Source: Drosophila miranda (lineage: Eukaryota > Arthropoda > Insecta > Diptera > Drosophilidae). Taken from it: DNA of 64,000 nt. The DNA lies in assembly GCF_003369915.1 (NCBI RefSeq), contig NC_046677.1:17998913-18062912 (forward strand). Reading direction: 5' to 3'. The position numbers and the translations under genes are program-made. Under the pieces are notes generated by a model. It ran no database searches, was not told where the DNA came from, and saw nothing but the letters and a program-made list of their open reading frames with translations. Shown piece after piece: positions 50,240 to 62,565 of this stretch; the stretch's first letter is position 1, and each line of letters begins with the position of its first letter.

Positions 50240-51804
50240 CTACGTCGCAGCCATCCTGGGCTTACCATCTCCCATCACAATAATGGCCCTAAGTGAAATC
50301 AAATGCCGTAAAAGTAGGCGCATATGCTGTCAAAATCTTATTCAACAAAGTGCCAGTGGGGCCCCGAACCGCCAACTGGCTACATATGTCAACACCATGA
50401 ACTTGAAACCCATGTACTTGACTGGAGCTGGAGCTTAGGCTGGAGCTTAGACTGGAGCTGGAGTCGCCTCCTAAAAGCATTTTGTATTCTAATTAGATTG
50501 TCAGCGGCACGACAACAACCAACCTCATTTTGCCTCACAAAATGCCTTTCCACATTTGCATTAGCGCCAACGTGAAGAGAGAAGACAAAAATCTGCATAA
50601 ACTTTGGCCAGTTGGCAGTTTGGCAGTTGGCCAGAAGTGCACTGAGAGGAATAGGGCAGAGCTTGCAGTGCCAAGAGAAGAAGAGCTAGCAAGGATCAAT
50701 GTACAAGTATCTTCATTCAGGGTTAGTTGACTCCAGGCCCATCTTGCTTCCAGACTTTAATGGCTGCAGCACCTAGTATTTGCATGCCACTCAATGGAGC
50801 ATTCTCTCAGTGCACTGGAGTAGGAGTGTGCAGTTTGAAGTTCATTAACATGCACAGGTTAATTACCGTTGTTGTTGCCAGCTCAAGGAAATGAGCCATT
50901 AGAGGAGAGGAGCCCAGGCCATGCCAGGCCAGGCCAGAGCAGGCCAGGGCCAGGACCGGAGACTCTGGAGCGCCGCAGTAGCCGAAAGCCGGCGATAAAG
51001 CTGGCTAAAAGCATACATAAAAAGACACATGTTAAGTGTGCACGGATGATCGCAGCGTGTGTGTGTGTGTGGGTTTGTGGGGGGGGGGGGGGGGGAGGAC
51101 TGTGACAAATGCCCCAACCAGAGGCTGTCGCTGCTCCTGCCCGGCCAACATGCAAAATGTTGCACTGATAAGGGACACAAAGCCAAAGCCAAAGAGTCAT
51201 CCCGTTTGCCCACAGTTTGCGGTACAGCGGTAAATGAGCATCCCGGGCACGATCATTAAAACAAAAGCGGCAGCCGAGGAGCCATCACTGACAAGCCATG
51301 ACCAAGAGCAATGGCCAACAAAAAAAAAAAACTTACCGCAGTGGCAGTGGCAGTGGAGCCAACAGCCAACAGCCAACAGCCAACAGCTACCAGCTACCAG
51401 GTTGCTGCTGCCTCCTGGTGTTGGATTGCCTTAAACGATCCGCGTGAATAACTAATTTCAATGGAGTCTGCCTCTGGCTCTGCCACAGCCACTGCCTCTG
51501 CCACTGCCTTAGAGGCGCACACTCGCGACTCAACATTTATCACCCACCATCGGCGAAGGAGCTCCGGCCAAAGCCAAAGGGGAGCTGCGGCTCTGCAGGA
51601 GCCCTAATCCCCGAAGACAATGGGACAGTTCATTTATTTTTTGTTATTCTCCGTTTCCATGTTTTTGCCGTCCAGACAATAAAAACTTGGTTCAGTACTG
51701 CGACTGCGTAGGACAAGCCGAACGGAACGCATCGAACGGAGCACTAGAAACACTTAATGAGCGGCCCGGCAGCCTAGAAAAAGAAGCCCCAGAAGGCGGT
51801 CAAG
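50240..51804. other. Intergenic region, no gene seen
   Basis: Contains GT/G17 tracts and repeated CCAACAG and GCAGTG motifs near 51340-51385. The right end is the possible promoter of the micro-ORF. Confidence 0.5.
51079..51095. repeat. G17 homopolymer after a GT run
   Basis: (GT)n passes into GGGTTTGT and then 17 G. Confidence 0.85.
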
Positions 51805-51937
51805 ATGGGTTTCCTGAAAACTGTGATTGCCAGAGATTTAGGTGAGGAGCAAGTGAGCATCTGTGCCCCGTAATTGATTTTCATTCTCCTCTGCCACAGA
51901 CTTAAAGGTAGAGTCAACCGTTCAGGGTGTTTGCTGA
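51805..51937 (+). CDS. Candidate two-exon micro-ORF (24 residues)
   Basis: ATG in a good fly context (TCAAGATGG) opens an exon ending at 51841. A GTGAGG donor, a 58-bp intron (51842-51899) and a pyrimidine-rich CTGCCACAG acceptor follow, and exon 2 continues in frame to a TGA at 51935-51937. The predicted peptide is 24 residues, starting MGFLKTVIARDLDLK. It has no obvious membrane helix. Intron size and both splice sites are typical of Drosophila. TCAGTA at 51692-51697 could serve as an initiator 111 bases upstream of the ATG. It ends 83 bp from the end of the convergent DUF3472-like gene. It may instead be the first exons of a longer transcript or a non-coding RNA. Confidence 0.25.
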
Positions 51938-51956
51938 TCAGTGATCAGTGATCCTC
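51936..51956. repeat. Heptamer array, GATCAGT type
   Basis: GATCAGT, GATCAGT, GATCCTC. The array begins in the TGA stop codon of the candidate micro-ORF. Confidence 0.7.
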
Positions 51957-52020
51957 CAGTTCTAAACTATTATTCAGTTAAATATCTCAATGCTTTTATC
52001 AAAATCGTACATATCTTATC

Positions 52021-52866
52021 TTATCTGATCGTTGGCCGGGTGAAGTAGATCGTGCTCTGTTTGTCCGCTGTCAGAGCCACCAGTATGTTCTCCACTTGGC
52101 ACTGGGAACTGTACAGATAGGCCTCGCTGAACGACGTTGCGGCCTGTCCTCTGGCGGTGTACTGCCTGGGAGCCTGGTTGACTGTGACCAGCTCGAAGGC
52201 TCTCTTGCAGGACTTCTTGTCCCGGTAGTTCTCGTTGTAGTAGGCAAAGGGTATCAGGTTCGACTGCTCGCCGGGCCAAGTGATTTTTCCGATCAGCTGG
52301 CGCGGCACTTGAGGGTTTGTCGCCCCGCCAAGGTCTTCCTGGGGCTCGGAGATGTAGCCTCGAATGCTAGGGCCATCGATTTCCACGTCCAGATAGTATA
52401 TGACGTTGCTGATGAGATCGAAGTCGTAGTCGAAGCACTTGTAGCCGACGCCCTCCCCCCCGAAGGTGGAACAGTCGAAGTTCTGCCCCGGCTCGGCGCC
52501 AGTGGCATCCCAGACGGAGAAGAGTACCGTGTACTTGGAGCTCTTGTCGTAGTTCTGCAGTCCGATGTAGCCGCCGGCCTGGTCGGAGAAGAATTGCAGG
52601 AATTTGTAGATACCGTCGTTGCGTTTGTCCTCGCCAGCCATCCACTGGAAGATGCCCCGGATGCCGCTGAACCCATAGCCCTGGTAGTTGATCAGGGCCT
52701 TCGAGTTACCCAGCACGTCGTTGAATCGACTGGAGGGACGAATGACCCTCATGAACCGGGCCATATCCTCTTGGGCCTCCTCAGGACTGGGATGAGCTCC
52801 CAGGGCTCTCGTCAGGCACACGGCCAGGACGAGCAGGCAAAACAGGTGAAGTTTCGGTGGATTCAT
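52021..52866 (-). CDS. Secreted DUF3472-like protein
   Basis: Intronless 281-residue protein. Residues 1-23 form a signal peptide (hydrophobic core LFCLLVLAVCL, likely cleavage after ALG). Residues about 84-185 resemble DUF3472: GGYIGLQNYDKSSKYTVLFSVWDA parallels the YFGxQ...LFSVW core of that family, and the cysteine-containing CSTFGGEGVGYKC segment follows. The mature chain has four cysteines (132, 144, 220, 256), enough for two disulphides. No membrane anchor or catalytic motif is visible. The family occurs in bacteria, plants and insects and its function is unknown. Three GATA motifs lie just upstream, which would fit midgut or fat-body expression. The start is the first ATG and is followed directly by the signal peptide. 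Confidence 0.85.
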   Translation of the reverse strand: MNPPKLHLFCLLVLAVCLTRALGAHPSPEEAQEDMARFMRVIRPSSRFNDVLGNSKALINYQGYGFSGIRGIFQWMAGEDKRNDGIYKFLQFFSDQAGGYIGLQNYDKSSKYTVLFSVWDATGAEPGQNFDCSTFGGEGVGYKCFDYDFDLISNVIYYLDVEIDGPSIRGYISEPQEDLGGATNPQVPRQLIGKITWPGEQSNLIPFAYYNENYRDKKSCKRAFELVTVNQAPRQYTARGQAATSFSEAYLYSSQCQVENILVALTADKQSTIYFTRPTIR

Positions 52867-52940
52867 GGGAAGCTCTGAATGATTTGCGGCAGTAACTCGG
52901 CCCCCCAGGTGGGCTACGAGTGGGCCTCAAGTGTTTGCCC

Positions 52941-52993
52941 GATAACTAGACTGCTCCACAGCTGATAGCACAACATACTGGCAGATTCTGATA
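52941..52993 (+). promoter_or_regulatory. Cluster of three GATA motifs upstream of the DUF3472-like gene
   Basis: GATA cores at 52941-52944, 52964-52967 and 52990-52993, all in the same orientation, 75-127 bp upstream of the ATG. Two fit the full WGATAR consensus (TGATAG). Promoter-proximal GATA clusters are the known signature of Drosophila midgut (GATAe) and fat-body (Serpent) genes for secreted products. Confidence 0.4.
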
Positions 52994-55900
52994 GGCCTTA
53001 GCCTTATGTAATTGCTACGGTTATGGCCTGGAAACAGCCTCCGAATATTGACCTAAAAACACTAGCTGTAGTCATGGTTCAGAGTCGGGCAGCTACTGTT
53101 CGGCCAAGGCCTCTGATCATCTGCTCAAGAGCAAAGTAGCAGAGTTCAAGTCATAACTCAGCGCCTCTCCTGGACTCCTGGAGTCCGCCTGCCCCCCTCC
53201 CTATGGCCATCAGCATCATCCACATCAGGCAGTCAGAAAACGTAGCATTAAATCAAGCCCACATGGAGTTTAGTCGGAGACCAGCATCAGTTTTTCAGTT
53301 GCAGTTCCCTCGCCTTTTGACAGTTTTGCGCACAGTAGCAGCAAGTTGAAGCCGAAGCCCTAGACCAGGCCAGCAGTAGCAGCAACCATAGTCGTTCTCC
53401 TGCTCGTCATCATCATCGTCGTCATCATCGTTGGGGCAAGATAAACATACAAGCTGGCAGCTGGGGGGCAGATGGGACAAGGCGCAGGGCGAACATGTGT
53501 TGGCTGTCGAAGATTTGGAAATCGAGAAAAAGCCTGGTCTGCGGCAGTGGGTCCGCAGGAACTGGCACAACCTTCTGGTGGCTCACATAAATTTCAAATA
53601 TCCCAGAGAGTGAGAGAGAGAGAGAGATACGCTTTCCATATTTGGCAATGGCCCCCCCATTCGGGTAATGCAGTTTTTACTCATTTTTATTGACCCGCTG
53701 TGGGAGAAGGAGGAGGTCATTAGTTTGCTCGGTGCATCGGGGCGTATGAGTAATGCCCGGGCAACGGCATTCTACACTCCACGGAAGGATTAATTCGTTA
53801 ACAACATTTTGCCGTTGTAATATCCAAGACAATGCCAATAAATCTATTAATTAAGCCGACATTTGTTTTGCATCTGTTGCGATTTCCTTTTCTCCGCACA
53901 TTTTGATTAATTCGCACAGCTTAACGGAGCCCCAGAGTATCCAGTATCCAGTATCCAGAGTCCCGGCTCTGGTCTCTGGGTGGATTTGTTGAAATTTAAG
54001 ACAGTGGGTGGTCCGAAACCGAAAACTGAATGAATCAACAGTGAATGAGTACAGTGAGGCAGGACAGTGAGCGATCGGGGAAAAAGACTAGCATACGAAA
54101 TGATAGTTAAGTCATCTGGTGGTCTGTTCCTCGTAGCTCCACTGTACTGGCCATAGAAAACCAATTGCCGGACAAGAAACAACAAACAACAAACAGCAAA
54201 CAGCAATCTGGCAAAACTTCTGTGGCCGCTCGGTGTCTCGGTGTGTATAAATTTGGCAAATTAAAAAGCGAGAGCCATTGCAGCGGACCCTAAGAGCCCA
54301 AGAGCGGGTCGAAGTAGAACGAGTTGGGGGAGTTTTGAGACGCGAAAGCCACCCACCGCAGCCCCAGATGACGCAACAGGGTGCCTGTGCCTGCGCCTGT
54401 CGCAGTTGCCTCGTCTATAAATAAACCCACCGCCAGAGTAAATCAAAACCTGGCACGAAAGCCGGCCCAAACATGTGGCGCTTGAAGTGGAGCTGGCTGG
54501 AATCGGAGTCCCAGCCAGGATCAAGTGGACCGCCACTCGGGTGTGGTCGCGTATGTAATATGTGACCAGAATCGGATCGGATTTTGTGGATTTGTCATCC
54601 CAATCTGGGGCCATAAATTCGTTACGCATTTTCCAGCTACTGACCGAGCCGGGCCGAGCCGATCCGATACACAATGCAGCCATAATATTTCTGAACCCTC
54701 ATTCGGGCCCCATTCTGGCTTTTGATCTGGGGCGCTCACTGGATGCTTGGCTCCCTGGCAACCTGGCTCCTTCATGGTTCCCTGGACATTGTCAACATCT
54801 TATTCCAGCACTGACATGATTGATTTTTCATGTTCCATCTGAAAGGGCAGTCCAAGTCGCAATGTTCCGCGGCTTTTCTGGGGTCAATTGTGACTTTCTA
54901 AAAAATATTTTACTCTGCGAAAAGGAGGATAGCCCCGGCCTGCGCTCATCGCAAATGCATTGTGCGAAAAATTCCGAAATATTTTGGTTAAAAGTGTACG
55001 GAATGGAGGCAGAGGCAGCGGCAGCGGCAGAGACAGAGGCTTAGATGGCCACAGTTTTAGTCGATTCTTAGAGCAGTTAAAGTGCCTTAAAGTAAAGTAA
55101 TTGAAATTTATTGTGCTGAAAATGTTGCACAAATGATTTCGTTTGATATGGCCTGGCGACGGGGCAAACATCCAAGAGTGGTGCCGCTGGAGCACCGACG
55201 CGTCGGCTTTGTGGAGCAATCAATCGACTATATATGGCCAGAGACTGGGGAAAACACTTAGCGCTTGGCCAAGACAATTTCATTTGGCTTTATAGTTGAC
55301 CAAAATTAGAAATGTGAGAAAACTGAGGCAGTAGCAGTGGCAGTGGCAGTGGGTGCGGAGGTGCCACCACCAGCAGACGAGAAAGAATTGGGCTGGGAAA
55401 AAGTTATTAATATGGGTCGATTCCCCCCGGCTTCCCCCGGGTTCCCCCTACCCCGGTTCCTTCTGCTTCCCCTTCTAGGCTCTCTAATCGCGAGGGTACG
55501 CTGCGAGTGAGCTTCGGAGCTGGCTTCCAATTTTGGTAGCTTGATTTGTCACGATGCTCTTTTTCCTCGCTTTTTCTCTGGGCCCAGCATTTCGGTTTTC
55601 TTTTTTGTTGGTGCTGGCTTTTTTTTTTGCTGCAACTGCAACTGGGGAAGACAAACAAATTGGTCTGTAGTTGAAAATTGACAAGAATTTCGTGACTTTG
55701 TCACCTCTTTTTTCCCTTTTTTTTTTTGGTTTGTGTGCTGCAGTCGAGAGATCTTGCAACGCCCTCGAAGGCAGCCGCCGCTGCAGGACCAGCAGCAGGA
55801 GCTGCAGCAGGGCAACGGCAACGGCAACAGCAGTGGCAGTGGCAGTGGCAGCGCTTTCTTTCCTCCGCCGGCTCGTTAAGTGGCAGGCAGCGCGTGCGCA

Positions 55901-56571
55901 TTGGAGTCGCTTCACCGGCTTCAAGCCGTGGTCCCCGCCCTGGCCCCTTAAAATCACTTCATCATTGGACATCGGACATCGGGGCATTCTAAAGTCAAAG
56001 CGACTGCGACTGCAAAACTCTTGTCAGATTTATTTGCGGCTGTTTGAGTCGGTTTCTGCTGCTTTGGCCCATACCCTTTGACGGAGGGACACTGCACTGG
56101 TTGATCCAAGGTGCTTGGGCCTGTTCATCAGGCAGCCCGATGATAGCCTGCAGTACGAATATTTGTCGATATCGAATCACATTTAGGTTCTTTTAAGGTT
56201 AATATATATTGCCATAATTAATTTACAGAATTTTTAAATATTTTAAATGTTAGATATTCCACTCCATTTATTCCTAAGCTAATGATGATTTAAGGGCTTT
56301 ATTGCATTTTAGGGGCTATTTTATTATAACTTATATGTAAATAATATTTATATATATCCCAATTAGTTAGAGGCTCAGCCTTGGTCTATCCTTTTCCTTC
56401 TCCAATCAAAAAGTCCCTTTTTCATAGCCCTTTTATTTATTATTATATTTGGTAAGAGCATAGACCCGTCATTTATTGGGGATGTACGTTTTCCAGTTTA
56501 TTTCATTTCGGTTCGGTTTGGTTTGTTTCGTTTCGTTGGTTTGTTTGTCCCTTTTTTTGTTCATTTTTAGG

Positions 56572-56591
56572 TTTTTTTTTTTTTTTTTTTT
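56572..56591. repeat. T20 homopolymer
   Basis: Uninterrupted run of 20 T in a T-rich block. Confidence 0.85.
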
Positions 56592-57063
56592 GGTGCCTAC
56601 TCTACCTGTAACCTTTTGCACTTGGTACCCTTTTTTCAATTTAATGAATTTTTTCCGTCGTTTTCTCTTCCTGCACTCAATGACAGCTACAAGAAGCCGG
56701 AGACAGAAACAGAAACAGCGACAGAGAGGGAGAGAGAGAGAGAGGTGCTTGTGGGTGCTTGTCGCCTTCGGAGTTTCAGAGTTTTCCTGCTATCAGTGGA
56801 GCATCAGGTGGGTCCAGGTGGGTCCAGGTGGGGCCTGGTGGGGCCTGGTGGGGGTGAGGACAGACAGACACATCAAGCACTCTGGCAACGCCCTAAATAT
56901 CCGCATTCATCGGGAATATGCATTTGTTCTGTCCCTCAGCCGCGACCCATTCAATTGTTATGTTTATGGTCAAGTTTGCAGAATTTTGGCCAGGCACCAA
57001 ATCGAGCAGAGAAGAGAACCAAATTCACAGTTCGTGTCTGGGTCTGGGCCGGGATCTGGGAAT

Positions 57064-57105
57064 GGGTATGGGTATGGGTATGGGTTTGGGTATGGGTATG
57101 GGTCT
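57064..57105 (+). repeat. (GGGTAT)n repeat with G-quadruplex potential
   Basis: Seven GGGN3 units in a row (GGGTAT, one GGGTTT, one GGGTCT). Four consecutive G3 runs with three-base loops meet the classical quadruplex rule. Confidence 0.85.
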
Positions 57106-60100
57106 GGTGGTTAGCCAGTGACACCACCTCCAACAGGCCGTTGTTGCCGCTTCTTCCTATGTAGGCCAGCATGCCGCTGTCCCTGCGCCTGCCCCGGCCC
57201 TGTAGCATTATATGTTGACATTAGAGGGAGCATGGCCATGAGGCGCGACTACGTTTGGGCTTGGGTTCGGGTACCCATCGCCATCGACATCGACGCCCTG
57301 GACTGACCTCGTTGTACTTTGTATTCAGGCTCTGGCTGTTTGGCTGCTTGGCTGTCTGGCCGGCCATTGTTGCTGGCCAATTTGCTGCATTGCCAATTTC
57401 ATTGCGCCGAGTGTGCCATTTACCTGCAGAGATCATGTCGAGGCCAAAGGCAAAACGGCAAAACAGAAAAACAGCAAAATGGGTGAAAATCCAGAAACAA
57501 CTTGTAAGAGCCGACAAAAAGTCTATGTTTGTCCAAAAATATGATCGAATTGGGTCGCATGATGCAATCTGAATGGTGGCCACTGTTGCACTGTTGCACA
57601 GTTGCAAATGTGGCCAACAGATGGTGCCATGGAAACCGATCATTGGAGCAGCTGTTCAAGACACACTAGAAGCTACGATAGTGTTCTGCTCGGACAAGTA
57701 GGTGCTTCCAAACTTAAAGAACGATACAACAGACATTTGAGGAACATATTAGAGCCCTGCATGAGTGCACAGTATTGTGGTTCCGATCGCTAAAGGAAGA
57801 GCCAGACAGAAAGACAGATGAGACTTGGCTCCTTGGACTCAGATCTTCATTATTTTAAAGAACATCTCTACTTAATGGGATCGTAGATGCTTTCTGCTAT
57901 CCTACGAGTAGTTGAGGGTAAGATTTGATGGGTTCTTAATTCCACTATCACTTTAGAAACAATTCCAGAACCCATTTCCAAGCCCAGTGCTGAAAGCTAA
58001 GAGCTAACCCATTAATAATTTCAGTCACCCGTTGACCTCTCAGAAATATACCCAAAATCCTCCTTCAAAGCATGAATTGTGCCACCAATATACCATCTTT
58101 TAAAGATTTAATATCTCGCACGCGTCTCTACCGCGGGCTACCCCTTGTTGGCTCTCTCTCCGGCTGGCTCTCCGCCCCTGAGCAAACAACGATCAATAAG
58201 GCCTCTGCCTCGGCCCCGCCCACCCATGTGTACTCGTATACGTAGGTACCTTTATGAATATGTGCCTGCCGCAAATTTGCCCCTGCCAATAATTCAATTA
58301 GAGAGTGCGGACCGAGGGAGGCCCGATCCGAGGCAAAACATTTATTTCACAATTGGCGCACATTAATCAACGGGGCATGGTCGGGGTGGAGGCAGCGCCA
58401 AGTGCCACAACAAGTACCTAAGCAGAAGCCACCAGCAGGAGCGGTGCCGAGGCCAGGGGCAACGGCAACCCAAGTGGGATGCAATTAAAAGTGGATTAAT
58501 AATGCGCCTCCTCCAGATCAGGTGTAGACAGCGTTGTCCAGCATTGGTTGTCATCCGCACTTGGCTAGGACTGGGACTGGGACTGGGATGGGGCATGCAA
58601 CAGGCTGGTGACTGGCTAATGTGGGGGACGGGGCTAGCCCACTTTAATTGCACATTTCATACTTGTTAATTTTTCAATTTTCCTGCCCGCCGACTGCGAC
58701 GCTGAGCGGTTGGCCACTTGCCAAATGTCGAACGTTGAACATTGAACGTTGCACGTTGCACGTTCCATGTTGAATGCTGGATACTGGATGCTGGATGCTG
58801 AATGTTCGTTTGTCATCGGAAGGCAGAGAGACTCGACTCGGGATCCAGTGGACCACACAGATGCCGCTCCAATGGGGTCCGGGTGGCTGTGACTGTGGCA
58901 GCCGCTGCTCCCAGTCGATACAGGTGGACATGCGACTGACCCACCTCGATGCACAGCGGGTGGTGCGGCTGCGGCGCAGCAGCTGCAACTGTGGGGGCGC
59001 CAGGCCCAGACCCATACCCAGCCCGTGGAACGCTTTTCACTGCATTTGGACCAAATTAATTGCCAGCGATTAGGTTTCAAATTTTCCATGCAAGCCCAGA
59101 GCTGCTCCGAATCCCATTCGCTTCCGTGCGGCAACTTTTGCGTGAGCCACTCTCCCATCCCCCATCCTCCAGCCCCAGCCCCTGCCATAGCGTTATAAAG
59201 TGAAAATCATTAGTTTTCATTTGTGGCGTTTAGGGCGTGTGCCTGCGACGGCGACTGCGCCCGGCCCGGGATCTGGATCGGGATCGTGCAACTATTTTGC
59301 ATTGCAAATTAACGAAGAAACAGCAAAAAGTGCAATTTTCACTTGCCCGAATGGAAATGGAAATGGAAAATGGAAAATGTGCCTGTGCATCGTTTTGGCA
59401 GTTGCATGTCAACTCTGCTGCTCTACCTGCGGCTCGATCCTACCCCGCCCCAGTGTCCTGTCCAGACGGAGATGGAGCGGCGGCAATTAAAGCCATTCGA
59501 GGCAGATCGGAGCCGAGTGTGGGCGTTGTGCATATGAGTGCCACGAGAAAAAAGAAAGGAAAAGTACAGTCCAAAATTAAACAATTACCCAGGCATGAAT
59601 GGAATGAATCCTTCAAAATTATCCCCGATTGTGACTGTGACTGGTTCCCCTTGGGATAGTCACATATAACCCACTTTTGATGACAGACCACTCCCGTAAA
59701 GCTCTGTCTTACGAGTGCTTTGTGTGTTGCAAGTTGCAACATCTATACCTATGCATGTAAATGGCATGGCATCATCAATTTCCGAAATAGGAACTTGAGA
59801 ATTATTGCAACGAGTCGTCCTTGGGATTCGGTGCGGTCCTCCCCCTTTGGCTTTGGCTTTGGCTTTAGATAAATGACTTCCATTCTATTTGCGTCGAGGG
59901 GCCCGACATCGCGTCGGGATTAGTCGCGTCAATAGCGCCATAAACATAAATCTGGCGGCTAATGGGCTAGAGGTGGGCCTAGACAACGTGGCTACCAGTC
60001 TGCGCTCCTGGCCAGCTTCTGGCTCTTTTCATGGTGGCAGCCCAGCAATTACGCAGCAAATTAAAATCAAATAATTTAGCATGGAAATCGAGCGAGTCAT

Positions 60101-61936
60101 AAAAATCACATGCAAATTATAGAGTATCCAATAACCAGACCCCAGCAAGTGCCGGTAGCTGGTAGCCCCTGCCAGGGTCTGCCAGGGTCTGGCTCCGGCT
60201 CTGGCTCTGGCTCTGCCTCTGTCTGAGAAATTGTTGTAATTTGCGCCATGGAGAGACCTGTCCCCGGTCAGAGGCTCAGCTCCATCGTCAGCGTCCGCTC
60301 TGGAGCCGGCGGCGCTCCAATAAAGCTTTAAACAAATGAAGTTATTTGAGCCAATAAAAAATGGCAGCCACTAAATGATGGGGAGCCATCCCCAGGAGTA
60401 TGTCAAGCCGAAAGGGAAAGTTTATTTATCATCTAGAAGCGGATGTAATCAGGTGTGGCATGAGATTTTTCAGCAGGGTATAGATGAAACCATAAGCCCA
60501 TAGAATGTGCCCAAGATCTTCGATTTCAGATGCTATATTTGTCTGCTGGGCCTGCCCTCCAGGGCCCGAATCCGCACCTGTCGTAAATCATATGGGTACG
60601 GACATGAACCCGGAGCTGTGGGCTGGTGCTACTCCTTCAACAAGTGCCATAAATATCGAACAGCCAGCAACTTGCTCTGGGATCCTTGAGGGTTCTGGCC
60701 CGGCCCTTTCTTAATGCACACCTTGCCATTTGCTGGAACTGAGAGGCAATGGCAATTTGTTATTTGCTGGTAATTATATGGCATCTTCTCGTTGCTGGTT
60801 GGCTTATTTAGAGCTTTATTTATTAAAGCATTTAATGTAAAAATTGTTTGTAAAGGCCAGGGGCCGTCATTAAACAAGGCAGATTACATATATGCACATA
60901 TAAATCAATATGCGTCGTCTCCGGCTAATTAATATCAATGTTGATTTTGTCGGAGCCGATGTCGATGCCCCTGCAACACCCACGAAGCTTTGCCGCTCCG
61001 AGATCTCAGTCCCAGGTCGCCTGTGAAATTGCTTTTTCCGATCCGGGGACGGAACGTGCATATTTTATGCTCATAAAGTGGATCATATAAAGTAATTAAT
61101 GCACTCAAATGCGACATCAAAAAGCTCCAGGCAGAGGCAGCGAATTTCTTTCAGCATTTCGGGGCATCTTCGTGGGTTGGCCGCACCACCGGCACCGCCA
61201 AGCACCACCAGCTTCACCAACAACAAAGCGTCTGCAATCAATCTTTCGGCGGCGTTTCCAGGGCGTGTTCTCTTTACTCTGCGTTGCACCTACGCCGGCC
61301 CAGACTGCCACACTGCCGCACTGCCGCACTGCTGCATTGCCGCACTGCCACACGAGGCTGCACCCAATCCAGGTTCCAGATTCCAGGTTCCAGTCCGAGG
61401 TTTCAGCTTGCTGGGATTAAGACCCTTAGCAGCCTTTTGAGATCCTCTTCCACCTCGTACTGGTACATAATATATAATTACAGCGTATGTATTTTTGGTG
61501 CCTTTGTCTGGGCTTTCGGTATTTTTTTGGGATGCGTAAATATTCTGAAACGAAACGGGAACTCGCGCAGGGCTTTCTTTTTGCCATCGCCCCCTGCCTC
61601 TGCCTCTGCCGCTGCCGCTGCCGCTGCCCCTACCTCTGCCTCTGACAGCGACTGACAGACAGCAATTTCCAAATAATAAATAATTAGTCGGGGCGGTGTA
61701 TGGGGGCGTGGCACAGTGACATGGCATGCATTTTTCATGGCGTTAAATCAAATATTGGCTGCACTTCTGCTAGAGAAAGCGAGTGCGACCCAAATTTCCT
61801 GATCGCGAATTAATAATCCCAAGGAAAAATGTTAATTAAGTTATTAAACCATACGCACCGCACAAGTACGTAAGTACGAGGCAATGGAAGGACATTCTGT
61901 TGTGGATCGGCAATACATATGATATGGACTTGCACT

Positions 61937-61944
61937 TATCGATA
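61937..61944. promoter_or_regulatory. TATCGATA (DRE-type) site
   Basis: Perfect palindromic DREF/BEAF-type site 1.75 kb upstream of UK114. Such sites mark housekeeping promoters and domain borders. It could mark the boundary between the non-coding desert and UK114. Confidence 0.3.
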
Positions 61945-62544
61945 GTACATCTTGAGCCGCGATGTGGACGCTTTCTTGGGATTGAAGCTTGAATTTCTTG
62001 AACAAGTTAAATATAATTTTGATTGACTGTCAAAACAGCTAAGAAATATAATAATTACGGATATTTGAAGTGCGGAATTCAAATTAAACCCAATGAATCT
62101 TTTAGTATATTTTATTTCAACTACATAATTATTTCCACATTCATATGGATATTTCTCTGTATACTTCCCTTCAGTAATTCCAATTCAGCATTTTTTCAGA
62201 CAGATCTGTCTTTTTTAAACTGCTTCAGCCCGAAAAAGTATCAAGTATCAAATTATCAGGAAATCTCTCCTGTTTTTGATTTAATATGTGTAAATTTGGT
62301 CCAATTTATATATGATGATTTAGATAGTGTTACCGATACTCTTATGGCATCACATCGTCCATTTTGTGCCCCTAGTAACATATGATAAAGTGGAAAGTGG
62401 AAAAAATCATGCCCCAGGAAGTGTAGCAACAAAAATTTCGCGATTCCTAGTAAAGCCAACTAGATTTTAAGAACTGGATATGCCGCAATGAGAAGAATAG
62501 AATTAAGGCGTATAGATTGAATGCATGCAGAATTCATGGAACTT

Positions 62545-62565
62545 GATCAGGGATCAGTGATGGAT
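62545..62565. repeat. Heptamer array, GATCAGN type
   Basis: GATCAGG, GATCAGT, GATGGAT in a row. Confidence 0.6.

Noticed and set aside
52096..52878. A 260-codon open frame antisense to the DUF3472-like gene
   Set aside because: Mirror of a real coding region; the sense strand has the signal peptide and domain match.
62023..62385. A 120-codon frame in AT-rich DNA upstream of UK114
   Set aside because: Starts at TTG; hydrophobic and aromatic residues reflect AT-rich composition. No transposon protein motif was found.
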